NCBI GenBank assembly: GCA_023412805.1
Contig: JAEZRM010000014.1
Span: 1 to 64,000 of the forward strand
DNA from: Pseudomonadota bacterium
Lineage (GTDB): Bacteria > Pseudomonadota > Alphaproteobacteria > Rhizobiales > Hyphomicrobiaceae
DNA: 64,000 bases
Direction of reading: 5' to 3'
Shown: positions 1 through 8,219 of the stretch, in pieces
How the letters are laid out: each line of letters opens with the position of its first letter
How positions within the stretch are numbered: position 1 is the stretch's first letter
Made by a program: the position numbers and the translations under genes
Notes under the pieces: model-generated
The model's database searches: none
What the model was told of the DNA's origin: nothing
What the model saw: the letters and a program-made list of their open reading frames with translations, nothing else

Positions 1-113
1 GGCGCCCGAAACGATCTTGCCGCCAGCATCTGCTCTGCCCTACGCTCCGCTTCGGCCAGATCAGACGCTGGCCAGCGACGGCCGGATTCTAACTTAGAAC
101 ATGGCGCCGCTTC

Positions 114-503
114 GTGGGGCAGGCCAATGCCATCGCGGATTGGTTTGGTGGTGAGAGGCCCGCGAATATCCATATTCGATTTGCATTTCACGAGGTTGAG
201 AGTTGGTTGTTAGCAGACAGGCAGAATTTGGCTCGTTTTATGAACGTCTCGGAGGCTGCTTTTCCGATCGTCCGTGACGATGATGTGAATGCGAAGGAAC
301 TGTTGGTGCAGCTAGCTCGTCGCAGTCGAAGTCGGGAAATAATCGAAGAAATGGTTCCTCAGCCCGGTTTTACCGCCGCTGTTGGGCCCGCATACAATTT
401 GCGCCTTTCGGAGTTTATTCAAACAACGTGGGATGTTCGTGCAGCAGCAGCGGGTAACGCTAGTCTAGCGAGAGCCTGTCGGCGAATCGCAGAGATTCGA
501 TAA
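114..503 (+). pseudogene. DUF4276 family protein, 5'-truncated fragment
   Basis: The 129 residues resemble the C-terminal two thirds of DUF4276 proteins, with the block EVESWLLADRQNLARFM near residue 28, then ELLVQLARRSRSR, a VGPAYN stretch and a closing SLARACRRI helix. Family members are usually around 200 residues, and here the N-terminal part is missing: the frame is closed by a TAA at 90-92, and the only start is a GTG at 114. No upstream ATPase partner is visible, but the window begins here. The segment is visibly richer in A and T than its surroundings, which fits acquired DNA that has been trimmed. The family assignment is from memory of the conserved motifs. A short functional protein from the GTG start cannot be excluded. 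Confidence 0.55.
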
Positions 504-1039
504 TAGATGGCCGCCAATCTCTAGCCACGCCCCCAAACTTATCCCCACCCACCACCCTTGCGGTCACACTCCCTCCCACTCATCCCACGAGGGGGCGCTG
601 TCGACGCGTCGGCTTGCGTTGGATGAGGCCGCAGAATGGGGTGACGCCACGATGGCGCGCCCGGGAAAGAACGAAGAAGGCCGGATCGGCTCGCCGGTCG
701 CCGTGCCCGGTGCCTGTTCTGCGGTGTAAGGCGTGGACGCTGTCCTTTGCCGGCATAAAGAGTCTGGCGTTCGCGCCTTGCTCCCCTCACTTCATTCAAC
801 GGCCCGGCGTCGCGCGCATCGGGCAGCGTCGGGATTCCCCCTCCCCTAACCCCCTCCCCATCGTGTCGACGGCACGCCGCGCGTATGACGCGTGGGATGC
901 GCGCTGTTCGGTAATGACTGCGCGCGGTGCCTGCGGAATGTGCTGGCCGGGGTGCGCGCCGGCGCTCGTACAGCCGATCCTGCTGACATCGGGGCGAGTT
1001 TGGTGCAGAAAGCGCGGCTGGTTCAGGGGGATTGGGAAC
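504..1039. other. 536-base stretch without a supported gene
   Basis: Open frames exist on both strands but they are proline/arginine-rich and show no recognisable family. The only structure seen is a C-rich patch around 838-868 (CCCCCTCCCCTAACCCCCTC), which faintly resembles one arm of the palindromic repeat found intact at 13976 and 19390. It may be a decayed half copy, but this is weak. Confidence 0.3.
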
Positions 1040-1462
1040 ATGCGCTTACGCATTCATCGGGTCGGTGAGATCGTCGGCATCTTCCTGCTGCTCGCGTCGA
1101 CGGCCGCGCAGCTCTTTTATCTCGATCCGCTGAAGCGTGAGATCGAGATGCGGCTCATTGCTTTCAACATCCAGCAGTCGGCGCAGATTCAGTTGCGCAC
1201 GGCCTACGAGAACCAGATCGGACTGCTGAAGGTGATGAACGCGCCGGCCGAGCAGATCGGCGCTGCAGAGGCGCAGCGCGCGAAGGTGTTCGCGCAGTAC
1301 AAGAACTCGGACGCCGACATCGCGGATGTCGTGCTCGAGAAGGAAAACGTCGAGAACTACATGGAGATCGCCGTGATCGTGCTGTTCGCGGTCGGCAGCA
1401 TCCTCGCGGGATTGGGCCGGCTGATCGAGTTTCAGGTGGCGTCGCGGCTGCAGCGGGAGTGA
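1040..1462 (+). CDS. small two-TM membrane protein, unknown function
   Basis: A 140-residue protein with one hydrophobic segment near residues 9-27 (GEIVGIFLLLASTAAQLF) and a second near 110-132 (MEIAVIVLFAVGSILAGLG). They are separated by about 80 residues of charged, helix-prone sequence rich in Glu, Gln, Ala and Lys. The ATG at 1040 is chosen because AGGGGG lies 10 bases upstream and because the longer in-frame extension from 614 has the composition of non-coding DNA. A hairpin overlaps the stop codon. It could be a small envelope protein with a helical loop. No family was recognised. Confidence 0.65.
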   Translation: MRLRIHRVGEIVGIFLLLASTAAQLFYLDPLKREIEMRLIAFNIQQSAQIQLRTAYENQIGLLKVMNAPAEQIGAAEAQRAKVFAQYKNSDADIADVVLEKENVENYMEIAVIVLFAVGSILAGLGRLIEFQVASRLQRE

Positions 1463-1480
1463 GCGCCGTTCGCTCCCGCT
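1452..1480. terminator. hairpin between convergent genes
   Basis: Perfect 8-base arms AGCGGGAG (1452-1459) and CTCCCGCT (1473-1480), with a further weak inner stem. It overlaps the stop of the two-TM gene and lies just before the end of the opposing ankyrin gene, so it could serve both directions. There is no strong T tract. Confidence 0.5.
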
Positions 1481-1493
1481 TGCCATGGTGCCA

Positions 1494-1889
1494 TCAATCG
1501 AGCGAATGCAGGTAGTCGAGTACAGCCGCGGCCTTCTCGCCGCCCATCTTGGCATGCGTCACCAGCGGAATGCCGTGCGGGCCGGGGGCGTTCGCGGCGC
1601 GTGGATCGGCCGTGATCGCGGCCTTCACGACATCGAGATGGCCGAGCATGGCAGCCGCGAATATGTCCATGCGGGCGCCGTGCTCAAGCAGGAACTCGGC
1701 GATCTCGCGGCGGCCGGTGTGGGCTGCGGCGCCAAGCGCGCTCTCGAAGTCGCCGCCGCCCCAGTCCCAGCAGGCATTGACGAGCTTCGGCTCCTGCGCC
1801 AGCAGTTGCTTGACGCGATCGAGATCTTTATGCGCCTTGAGAACGAACTCATTGACGAGCTCAGGGGCGATGGGTGGCGGACGTTCCAT
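1494..1889 (-). CDS. ankyrin-repeat protein
   Basis: A 131-residue protein made almost entirely of ankyrin-type repeats: ESALGAAAHTGRREIAEFLLEHGARMD, followed by IFAAAMLGHLDVVKAAITADP and a third, looser unit, with helical capping sequence at the N-terminus (LVNEFVLKAHKDLDRVKQLL). Ankyrin repeats bind partner proteins and carry no catalysis. No signal peptide is seen, so it is probably cytoplasmic. It is divergent from the ArsC-like gene to the right. The binding partner cannot be inferred from the neighbours. Confidence 0.85.
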   Translation of the reverse strand: MERPPPIAPELVNEFVLKAHKDLDRVKQLLAQEPKLVNACWDWGGGDFESALGAAAHTGRREIAEFLLEHGARMDIFAAAMLGHLDVVKAAITADPRAANAPGPHGIPLVTHAKMGGEKAAAVLDYLHSLD

Positions 1890-2025
1890 GTCTCAGGTCT
1901 CTTCTATGCTGCGAAGGTCAAGAAATGACCTTAGCGGCTTTGACTGGCACCGTCAGCTACTTGCATGGCCACACACTATAGACTGACATGCGCGCGGCAC
2001 TTTGTTTGTGACGAGAAGGAAAGCG

Positions 2026-2376
2026 ATGACCATCACGCTCTACGGCATTCCCAACTGTGACACGGTCAAGAAAGCTCGGACCTGGCTTGACGCTCAGGGT
2101 ATTGCCTACGACTTCCACGACTACAAAAAGGTCGGCATCACGACGGCGAAGCTGAGGGGGTGGTGCAAGGTGCTTGGATGGGAGACGGTGCTCAATCGCG
2201 CCGGTACGACGTTCAAGAAATTGCCCGATTCAGCGAAGTCGGATCTCGATCAGGGCAAGGCGATCGCGCTCATGATCGAGCAGCCGTCGATGATCAAGCG
2301 GCCGATCGTCGAACATGACGGCGGGCTGCTGATCGGATTCAAGCAGCCGGAGTGGGACGCCGCATTCGGAAAGTGA
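2026..2376 (+). CDS. ArsC/Spx-family thioredoxin-fold protein (YffB-like)
   Basis: A 116-residue protein of the ArsC/Spx family. It starts TLYGIPNCDTVKKARTWL, with a single cysteine at the thioredoxin-fold active-site position (PNCDTV), followed by DFHDYKK and the C-terminal IKRPIVEHDGGLLIGF strand typical of the group. The lone cysteine and the length fit the YffB-like branch better than a true arsenate reductase, for which the arginine set is not evident. The ATG at 2026 is used because AGAAGGA lies just upstream; the GTG/TTG region before it is not conserved. It is convergent with the DUF2277 gene, the stops being only 2 bases apart. Confidence 0.85.
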   Translation: MTITLYGIPNCDTVKKARTWLDAQGIAYDFHDYKKVGITTAKLRGWCKVLGWETVLNRAGTTFKKLPDSAKSDLDQGKAIALMIEQPSMIKRPIVEHDGGLLIGFKQPEWDAAFGK

Positions 2377-2378
2377 GC

Positions 2379-2654
2379 CTAGAGGACCCGGATGAAGCGC
2401 GCCTTGGATCGTTCGCGTGCTTTCATGGCCTCGACTTCGCGATCCTTGGGCGGGGCGTTTGTTTCGAGCGAGGCGAGCAGGCGCGTTGCGGCGGCGGTGA
2501 CCTCGTCGATCGCGCGCGCGAACGCTGCGGCATTGGCCTGCGATGGCGCGTTGAAGCCACTGAGCTTGCGGACGAACTGCAGCGAGGCTGCGCGGATCTC
2601 GTCATCGGTTGCGGGCGGGTCGAAGTTGAAGAGCGTTCGGATATTGCGGCACAT
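2379..2654 (-). CDS. DUF2277 domain protein
   Basis: A 91-residue protein that opens MCRNIRTLFNFDPPATDDE and continues with LQFVRKLSGF and the C-terminal block PPKDREVEAMKARER, the hallmark layout of DUF2277 across its whole length. Function unknown. It is small and cytoplasmic, without membrane segments. A strong GGAGG site precedes the ATG, and a perfect 12-base palindrome (2669-2680) lies a few bases further upstream, where an operator or promoter would be expected. Confidence 0.9.
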   Translation of the reverse strand: MCRNIRTLFNFDPPATDDEIRAASLQFVRKLSGFNAPSQANAAAFARAIDEVTAAATRLLASLETNAPPKDREVEAMKARERSKARFIRVL

Positions 2655-2668
2655 GGGCAGCCTCCTTG

Positions 2669-2680
2669 TAACTTAAGTTA
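2669..2680. promoter_or_regulatory. 12-base palindrome upstream of the DUF2277 gene
   Basis: TAACTTAAGTTA is a perfect palindrome in an otherwise GC-rich context, placed just upstream of the ribosome-binding site of the leftward gene. It is a candidate operator. No regulator is assigned. Confidence 0.3.
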
Positions 2681-2778
2681 AGTGCGGTGCGTGGCAACGT
2701 CGAGGCCGCACGCTCAAGTCGAACGCTCCGCCCGGCTCGCGCGTTGAACGGGCAGCAACGCTGTTCGCGAGCACGCCG

Positions 2779-3147
2779 ATGGCTACCCAAAGCACCACAT
2801 CCGGAACGACGTTTGGGCAGGCACCCGAGCCGACAATTGCCCGTATCTGGCGCGGCCGCACAGTACGCGCCCAAGCCGACGAGTACGAAGCTTACCTCTA
2901 CGAGCACGGCATCCGCCCGCTGGAAGAGAAGGCGCTCGCGGTCCTGCAACTGCGGGAGGACCGCATGTGGGATACGGAGTTCGTCACCATCTCATTCTGG
3001 GAGAGCATCGAGGCCATGTCGCGATTCGCGGGGCCCGATCCCAAGCAGGTTCACCACCTGGAGCGTGACAAGGAATTCCTGCTCGAGCTTCCCGAGAGCG
3101 TGCAAGTGCTGAGGATCAGCTCTTCAAAAGGCCTGTTCGGGGGCTGA
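2779..3147 (+). CDS. antibiotic biosynthesis monooxygenase-like (ABM fold) protein
   Basis: A 122-residue protein with the ferredoxin-like alpha/beta layout of small ABM-type proteins: a first strand around TIARIWRGRTV, a helix DEYEAYLYEHGIRPLEE, a strand EFVTISFWESIEAMSRFAG and a final VQVLRISSS strand. Family members dimerise into alpha-beta barrels. Many are monooxygenases or haem-binding proteins, but others have no enzyme activity, and the sequence does not decide which applies here. It stands alone between DUF2277 and DUF72. Confidence 0.65.
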   Translation: MATQSTTSGTTFGQAPEPTIARIWRGRTVRAQADEYEAYLYEHGIRPLEEKALAVLQLREDRMWDTEFVTISFWESIEAMSRFAGPDPKQVHHLERDKEFLLELPESVQVLRISSSKGLFGG

Positions 3148-3259
3148 GGCTGCATCTCAGGGCTGCTCCTGCCATAGTCTTGTCAGACAGTGAGCGGTTT
3201 GCCGAGCGGAGAACGTAGGCTATGCCTGACTCTCGATATCAGCAGAGAGGATACTCGCT

Positions 3260-4078
3260 TTGGCCAAATCCGCAGCCAAATCCGCAGAAGGAAAAATCCG
3301 CATCGGTGTCGGTGGCTGGACCTTCGAGCCGTGGCGGGGCGCATTCTATCCCGACAAGCTGCCGCAGAAGCGCGAGCTCGAATATGCCGCGAGCAAGCTG
3401 ACCTCGATCGAGATCAACGGCACGTACTACGGCTCGCAGAAGCCGGAGAGCTTTGCGCGCTGGCATGACGAGACGCCGGACGATTTCGTCTTCGCGCTGA
3501 AGGGATCGCGCTTCACGACGAACCGGCGCGTGCTGGCGGAGGCGGGCGAATCCATCGAGCGGTTCATGACGGGTGGACTGCTCGAGCTCAAGAAGAAGCT
3601 CGGTCCTATCAGCTGGCAGTTCATGCCGACGAAGAAGTTCGATGCCGCGGATTTCGAGGGCTTTCTGAAGTTGCTGCCGAAGAGCGTCGAGGGGCACAAG
3701 ATCCAGCACGCTGTCGAGGTGCGCCACGAGAGTTTCCGTGTGCCGGAGTTCGTCGATATGGCGCGCGCGTACGGCGTCGCGATCGTGATGGCGGGTGACA
3801 GCGCGTTTCCGCAGATTGCCGATGTGACAGCGCCGTTCGTCTATGCGCGCATTATGGGCACTGAGGAGAACGAGAAGCTCGGCTATGGCAAGAAGGCGCT
3901 CGATACCTGGGCTGCGCGCGCGAAAGATTGGGCCGCGGGCAAGACGCCGGCCGGGCTCGACAGCGTGAGCCCGCAGAAGGGCGACAGCAAAGCGCGCGAT
4001 GTCTACCTCTATGTCATCAGCGGCTACAAGGCGCACAATCCCGCGGCCGCCATGGCGCTGATCGATCGCGTTGCCTGA
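3260..4078 (+). CDS. DUF72 family TIM-barrel protein
   Basis: A 272-residue DUF72 protein. Conserved blocks are IRIGVGGWTFEPWRGAFYP near the start, LTSIEINGTYYGSQKPESF, FVFALKGSRFTTNRR and a C-terminal YVISGYKAHNPAAAM segment. The family adopts a TIM barrel and its biochemical role is not established. A TTG at 3260 is the start used, with AGAGAGGA about 12 bases upstream; the following KSAAKSA repeat is a plausible flexible N-terminus. Sequence immediately downstream is the decayed DUF2126 region. Confidence 0.85.
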   Translation: MAKSAAKSAEGKIRIGVGGWTFEPWRGAFYPDKLPQKRELEYAASKLTSIEINGTYYGSQKPESFARWHDETPDDFVFALKGSRFTTNRRVLAEAGESIERFMTGGLLELKKKLGPISWQFMPTKKFDAADFEGFLKLLPKSVEGHKIQHAVEVRHESFRVPEFVDMARAYGVAIVMAGDSAFPQIADVTAPFVYARIMGTEENEKLGYGKKALDTWAARAKDWAAGKTPAGLDSVSPQKGDSKARDVYLYVISGYKAHNPAAAMALIDRVA

Positions 4079-4274
4079 GGCGGCAATCGCAGGCGATCGT
4101 AGACGCGGCCGATGAGCGAACGTCCCAAGGCGGGCCGTTCCGCCTGTATGGGCTGTGGCCCGGCATTCGGCGGCGTCGGGATGACGGGCGTGTCCTGCGC
4201 AGGCGCGGGAGCTTGAGCGGCGACATAGTCCCTGATCGCGCGATGTACGAAGGTGAGTTTGTCGTAGGCGGCGG

Positions 4275-4582
4275 CAGAACCATCCCTCGCCCTCGTATCT
4301 CTTCTCGGGCATGTTTATCGGGCCGACCAGTCAGGCACCGCGCGCCGATGAAGGCCGCCATGAAGCGCTCTACGAGCTGGAGATCGCGCTCGCGGAAGTG
4401 CCTGATCCAAGTGCGGGTAGCATTCCGCCCTGGCTGGTCGATCGGCTGTTTCGCAATCTGCTGATCGATGTCACCGGCAATACGCATCGCGCCGAGATCA
4501 TACGGCGGGCCGGATGGCGCCGAAGCCCGTACGAGTCAATCCGGACTACCCGGTGACGCTCGATTTTCGACGGAATGCATGA
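4275..4582 (+). pseudogene. DUF2126 (amidoligase-type) protein remnant with internal deletion
   Basis: Reading from 4275 gives QNHPSPSYLFSGMF, IGPTSQAPRADE, LYELEIALAEVP, WLVDRLFRNLL and DVTGNTHRAE, a close match to the middle of DUF2126 proteins, which normally exceed 1000 residues. After codon 4494-4496 homology stops in this frame. It resumes in another frame with HTAGRMAPKP and VNPDYPVTLDFRR up to a TGA at 4580-4582, which matches the end of the family. So two separated parts have been joined out of frame and the N-terminal majority is gone. DUF2126 genes normally sit in an operon with the ATP-grasp/alpha-E and transglutaminase genes found immediately downstream, which supports the call. 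Family comparison is from memory. Confidence 0.75.
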
Positions 4583-4746
4583 GTGAGGCGCGCTATGTGT
4601 GGCCGGCGTCACAGGTTTGGCGGCAAAACCTGCAGGTGGGCGGTGCCCGTTGCAGCGAGAACGATTCGTCGTGCTAAACACGGCGTGCTCGGCGTTTTGA
4701 TGCAACGGCGCCGCGGCACGGGGAATTCAGGCAGGGTTCGCTACCG

Positions 4747-7314
4747 ATGAACACGATCGCCTCCGCTGTCCGGGAAGGCGGACCGAACCTTGTCGATCGG
4801 TATCTCGCATCGACCGATGGCGGCTACGACGAGCTGCGTGACGGCGCCGGTGAGATGCGTCGGCATTGGCGTGCGCTGATGGACAGTATGGCGGGGCTGC
4901 CGACGGCCGATCTCGCGGGGCGGGCGGCGAGCATCGATCGGCGCGTGCGCGAGACGGGCATTGCCTACGACATGTTCGCCGATCCGAATGCGGCGATGCA
5001 GAAGTGGCAGCTCGACCTCATGCCGGTGGTGATTTCCAGTGCCGAGTGGCGCTGGCTCGTGACGGCGCTGACGCAGCGGGCGCGGCTGTTCGATGCGCTG
5101 CTGATGGACCTCTATGGCGAGCAGAAACTCATGCGGTCGGGGCTCGTGCCGCCGGAACTCGTCTTCTCCGACAATGCCTACCTCAATCCGTGCCGGGGTA
5201 TTCTCGACAAGGGTGGCCCGCTGGGCTTCTACGCGGCCGATCTCGCGCGCGGCGCGGACGGGCAATGGCGCGTCATCGACAATCACCTGGAGACGCTGGC
5301 GGGCCTCGGCTTCGTGCTCGCGAACCGGGTGGCGCACACGCACGTGACAGGCGACCTCTTCAAGCAGGTGAACGCGGTGCGGCTCGCGGCGCACTGCCAG
5401 CGCCTGCAGAATGCGCTTGCGGCGCACGCCGGCCGCGCCAATGCATCCATTGCGCTGCTGACGCCGGGGCCGCACCACGAGGACTATTTCTCGCACGCCT
5501 ATCTCGCGCGCTATCTCGGCCTCTTGCTGGTCGAGGGCTCGGATCTGCGCACGCGCGGCAACGCCGTTTATCTGAAGACGCTGGAAGGTCTCAAGGAGAT
5601 CGACGTCATCGTCCGCTGCGTGGATGGGCGCCAGATCGATCCGCTGGAACTCGATCCCGGCGGCTTCATGGGGCCTGCGGGATTCCTTCGCGTAAACCGC
5701 GAAGCGCCGCGCCTCGTCGTGAATGCGGTTGGCAGTGCCGTTGCGCAGAACCGCGGGCTCGGACCGTATTTGCCGGCGCTCGCGAAGAGCCTCCTCGGCG
5801 AAGAGCTGTTGCTCTCCGATGCACCGCGCTGGTGGCTCGGCGATCCGGCCGCGCGGCGTCACGTGCTCGATAATCTCGATGGTCTCGTGGTCCGCGCCGC
5901 GCAGGAGGGTACAGGGCGTCCGGGACAGGCGGCGCTCGGTCAGGCGCCGGGTGAGATATCGGCGAGCGAACGCGAGCGCCTCAAGGCCGAGATCGCTCTG
6001 CACGGTTCGCGCCTCGTCGCGGAAGAGAAGATCGGCTTCAGCACGTCGCCGGCCTTCGAGGGCGATAACCTCACCGCGCGCCCGTTCGCCGTGCGCCTCT
6101 TCGTGGCCCATACAGGCAGCGACTTCGAGGCGATGCCGGGTGGTCTTGCGATGACCGTCGACCCGAAGCGGGCGGTGGCGCTCAGCGCGCCCGATGGCCA
6201 TACGCGCGATGTATGGGTGCTCTCGGAGGCGCAGCAGGCGCCGCACGTCAGCCTGTGGCGGCCGAAGCTGGAGACGGCGCGAGTCGAACGCTCGCAGCGC
6301 GTGGTGCAGAGTCGCGTGGCGGACGATCTCTACTGGCTCGGGCGCTACGCCGAGCGTGCCGACTGGACCATGCGGATGCTGCGCGGTGCGCTCCGACGCA
6401 TCGGCGAGGATGGTGGCGCGTTCGGTGGTCTCGGTGCCGTCAGGCGCTGCCTCGATATGCGCCTCACCGATCCGGAGACGGCGGATGCCGATGTGCACGG
6501 GATGTCGGATCTCGGCGATATCGAAGGACGCTGCCTCGATTTGGTATCGCGCGCACGTAGCCCGCGCACGCTCGCGCGGACGCTCGAAGGCCTCTATCAG
6601 GTGTCCTATCTCGTGCGTGATCGCCTGTCGCACGAGGCGTGGCAGACGCTGAGCCGCTTCCGCCCGGGCGAAGCGTGGATGCGCGCGCTGAACACGGCGG
6701 GCCCTAGTGCTTTGCTCGATCAGCTCGACGAGGGGCTGGCGGCGCTGTCGTCGTTCAATGGTCTCACGCACGAGAACATGACGCGGAATTTCGGCTGGTC
6801 ATTCCTCGATATGGGACGGCGGCTCGAACGCGCCTACAACCTGAGCGAAGCGATCCTCACGCTGTTCATACCGCCGCCGGATGCGGAGGAGGAGACGAGC
6901 AGCCTCCTGCTGCTGCTGGAGCTCGCGGACAGCTTCATCACGTATCGTTCGCGCTATCGCCTCGATCCGATGCTGGCGCTGGTGCTCGATCTCCTGCTGC
7001 TCGATGAGGCCAATCCGCGCGCCTTGGCCTATCAGCTTGCGGCGATCTCGAAGCATCTGGAGACGCTCCCCGACGCGCAACAGGGTGTCAGTCTCGCCGA
7101 GGATCGGCGGCTCATTCTCGCGCTACTCACCGCCGTCCGGCTGGCCGACGTCATGGTTATTGCCGAGGAGGCGGATCGGGCTACACTCGAAAACCTCATG
7201 CGCGAGCAGCTCCAGACACTGCCGGAGCTGTCCAACGCCGTCGCGCGGCATTACTTCAATCTGACCGAAGAGACTCCGCACCGAGCCCTGACGCGTATCG
7301 AGCCGCGGCCATGA
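4747..7314 (+). CDS. circularly permuted ATP-grasp / alpha-E domain fusion protein
   Basis: An 855-residue protein. The first ~480 residues form a circularly permuted ATP-grasp region (DUF404/DUF407), with MPVVISSAEWRWL, a VFSDNAYLNPCRGI stretch and WRVIDNHLETLAGLGF. The last ~320 residues form the helical alpha-E domain (DUF403), beginning near VADDLYWLGRYAERADWT and ending with LSNAVARHYFNL. ATP-grasp enzymes ligate carboxylates to amines. This subtype has been predicted to make or modify peptides together with alpha-E and transglutaminase partners, but no substrate is proven. Its stop overlaps the transglutaminase start (ATGA), so the two are translationally coupled. The usual third partner, DUF2126, is only a remnant upstream. 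Confidence 0.9.
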   Translation: MNTIASAVREGGPNLVDRYLASTDGGYDELRDGAGEMRRHWRALMDSMAGLPTADLAGRAASIDRRVRETGIAYDMFADPNAAMQKWQLDLMPVVISSAEWRWLVTALTQRARLFDALLMDLYGEQKLMRSGLVPPELVFSDNAYLNPCRGILDKGGPLGFYAADLARGADGQWRVIDNHLETLAGLGFVLANRVAHTHVTGDLFKQVNAVRLAAHCQRLQNALAAHAGRANASIALLTPGPHHEDYFSHAYLARYLGLLLVEGSDLRTRGNAVYLKTLEGLKEIDVIVRCVDGRQIDPLELDPGGFMGPAGFLRVNREAPRLVVNAVGSAVAQNRGLGPYLPALAKSLLGEELLLSDAPRWWLGDPAARRHVLDNLDGLVVRAAQEGTGRPGQAALGQAPGEISASERERLKAEIALHGSRLVAEEKIGFSTSPAFEGDNLTARPFAVRLFVAHTGSDFEAMPGGLAMTVDPKRAVALSAPDGHTRDVWVLSEAQQAPHVSLWRPKLETARVERSQRVVQSRVADDLYWLGRYAERADWTMRMLRGALRRIGEDGGAFGGLGAVRRCLDMRLTDPETADADVHGMSDLGDIEGRCLDLVSRARSPRTLARTLEGLYQVSYLVRDRLSHEAWQTLSRFRPGEAWMRALNTAGPSALLDQLDEGLAALSSFNGLTHENMTRNFGWSFLDMGRRLERAYNLSEAILTLFIPPPDAEEETSSLLLLLELADSFITYRSRYRLDPMLALVLDLLLLDEANPRALAYQLAAISKHLETLPDAQQGVSLAEDRRLILALLTAVRLADVMVIAEEADRATLENLMREQLQTLPELSNAVARHYFNLTEETPHRALTRIEPRP

Positions 7315-8201
7315 TTTTCGAGGTCAGTCACCGGACCCACTACCGCTACGCGACGCCGGTCGCGCAGTCGCAGCACCTCGTGCACATGACGCCGCGCGCG
7401 GTGGCGCACCAGACGACATTCCGGCACAACCTCATGGCCGAGCCTGCGCCGGCTATGCGCCATGAAGGCATCGACAGCTTCGGTAATCCGTTCTCGGTGC
7501 TCGAGGTGGAGGTCCCGCACAGGGAACTGGTGCTGCTCGCACGCAGTGCCGTCGAGACGCGCGGGCCAGCGGCCGCCGATCTTGCCGCGACCACGCCGTG
7601 GGATCGTCTCGACGATCGCCTTGGCGGGCATCCGGATGGCCTCGATCTCGGCGTGATCCAGTATCGATGCAGCACGCGCATCACGGACGCGTCGCAGGGG
7701 ATTGCGGACTATGCGCGCGCCTCCTTCGGGCAAGGGCGGCCCGTGCTCGATGGTGCCATGGACTTCACGCGGCGCATTTATGCCGACTTCCGCTTCGATC
7801 CGGGCGCGACGGACGTCTCGACACCTGTCGAGCACGTCTTTGCGAAACGCCGCGGTGTCTGCCAGGACTTCGCGCACTTGGCGCTCGCGGGCCTCAGGGC
7901 GCTGCGCGTGCCGGCGCGCTATGTCAGCGGCTATATTCTGACGCATCCGCCGCCTGGGCAGCCGAAGCTCTCGGGTGCCGATGCCTCACATGCCTGGATC
8001 TCGGTGTGGTCGCCCGAGACAGGCTGGCGCGACTTCGATCCGACGAACGGCATCGCCGTCGGCGAGGAGCACATCACCATCGCGCATGGTCGCGACTACA
8101 ATGATGTCAGTCCGATCAGCGGCGTGCTGATCGGTGGCGGCGAGCATGTGGTGACCGTCGGCGTCGATGTCGTGCCGCTGGCGGCAGCACCCGTGCAATG
8201 A
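7311..8201 (+). CDS. transglutaminase-like cysteine protease family protein
   Basis: A 296-residue protein with an N-terminal beta domain (EVSHRTHYRYATPVAQSQH, typical of the family) and a transglutaminase core. The catalytic triad is visible as Cys184 in RRGVCQDFAH, His227 in DASHAWISVW and Asp243 in RDFDPTNG. No signal peptide is present, so it is probably cytoplasmic. It overlaps the ATP-grasp/alpha-E gene by 4 bases and so belongs to the same operon. In related loci the enzyme is thought to cleave or crosslink a peptide made by the ATP-grasp partner; that is inference. A hairpin overlapping its stop closes the operon. Confidence 0.9.
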   Translation: MIFEVSHRTHYRYATPVAQSQHLVHMTPRAVAHQTTFRHNLMAEPAPAMRHEGIDSFGNPFSVLEVEVPHRELVLLARSAVETRGPAAADLAATTPWDRLDDRLGGHPDGLDLGVIQYRCSTRITDASQGIADYARASFGQGRPVLDGAMDFTRRIYADFRFDPGATDVSTPVEHVFAKRRGVCQDFAHLALAGLRALRVPARYVSGYILTHPPPGQPKLSGADASHAWISVWSPETGWRDFDPTNGIAVGEEHITIAHGRDYNDVSPISGVLIGGGEHVVTVGVDVVPLAAAPVQ

Positions 8202-8217
8202 GGCGGGTGCCGCCTCA
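8199..8217. terminator. bidirectional hairpin between convergent genes
   Basis: TGAGGCGG (8199-8206), a 3-base loop GTG, and CCGCCTCA (8210-8217) form a perfect stem. It begins with the TGA stop of the transglutaminase and ends 2 bases before the stop of the opposing enolase-superfamily gene. Confidence 0.6.
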
Positions 8218-8219
8218 GC

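Noticed and set aside
1..110. Possible minus-strand coding end reading RRWPASDLAEAERRAEQML
   Set aside because: Looks like an amphipathic helix, but it has no start codon in the window and too little sequence to support a gene.
614..1039. Long N-terminal extension of the two-TM protein
   Set aside because: Composition unlike protein and no ribosome site at its start; the ATG at 1040 has AGGGGG upstream.
4741..6771. 676-residue open frame on the - strand opposite the ATP-grasp/alpha-E gene
   Set aside because: Shadow of a well-defined gene; Arg/Glu/Ala-rich, no domain.
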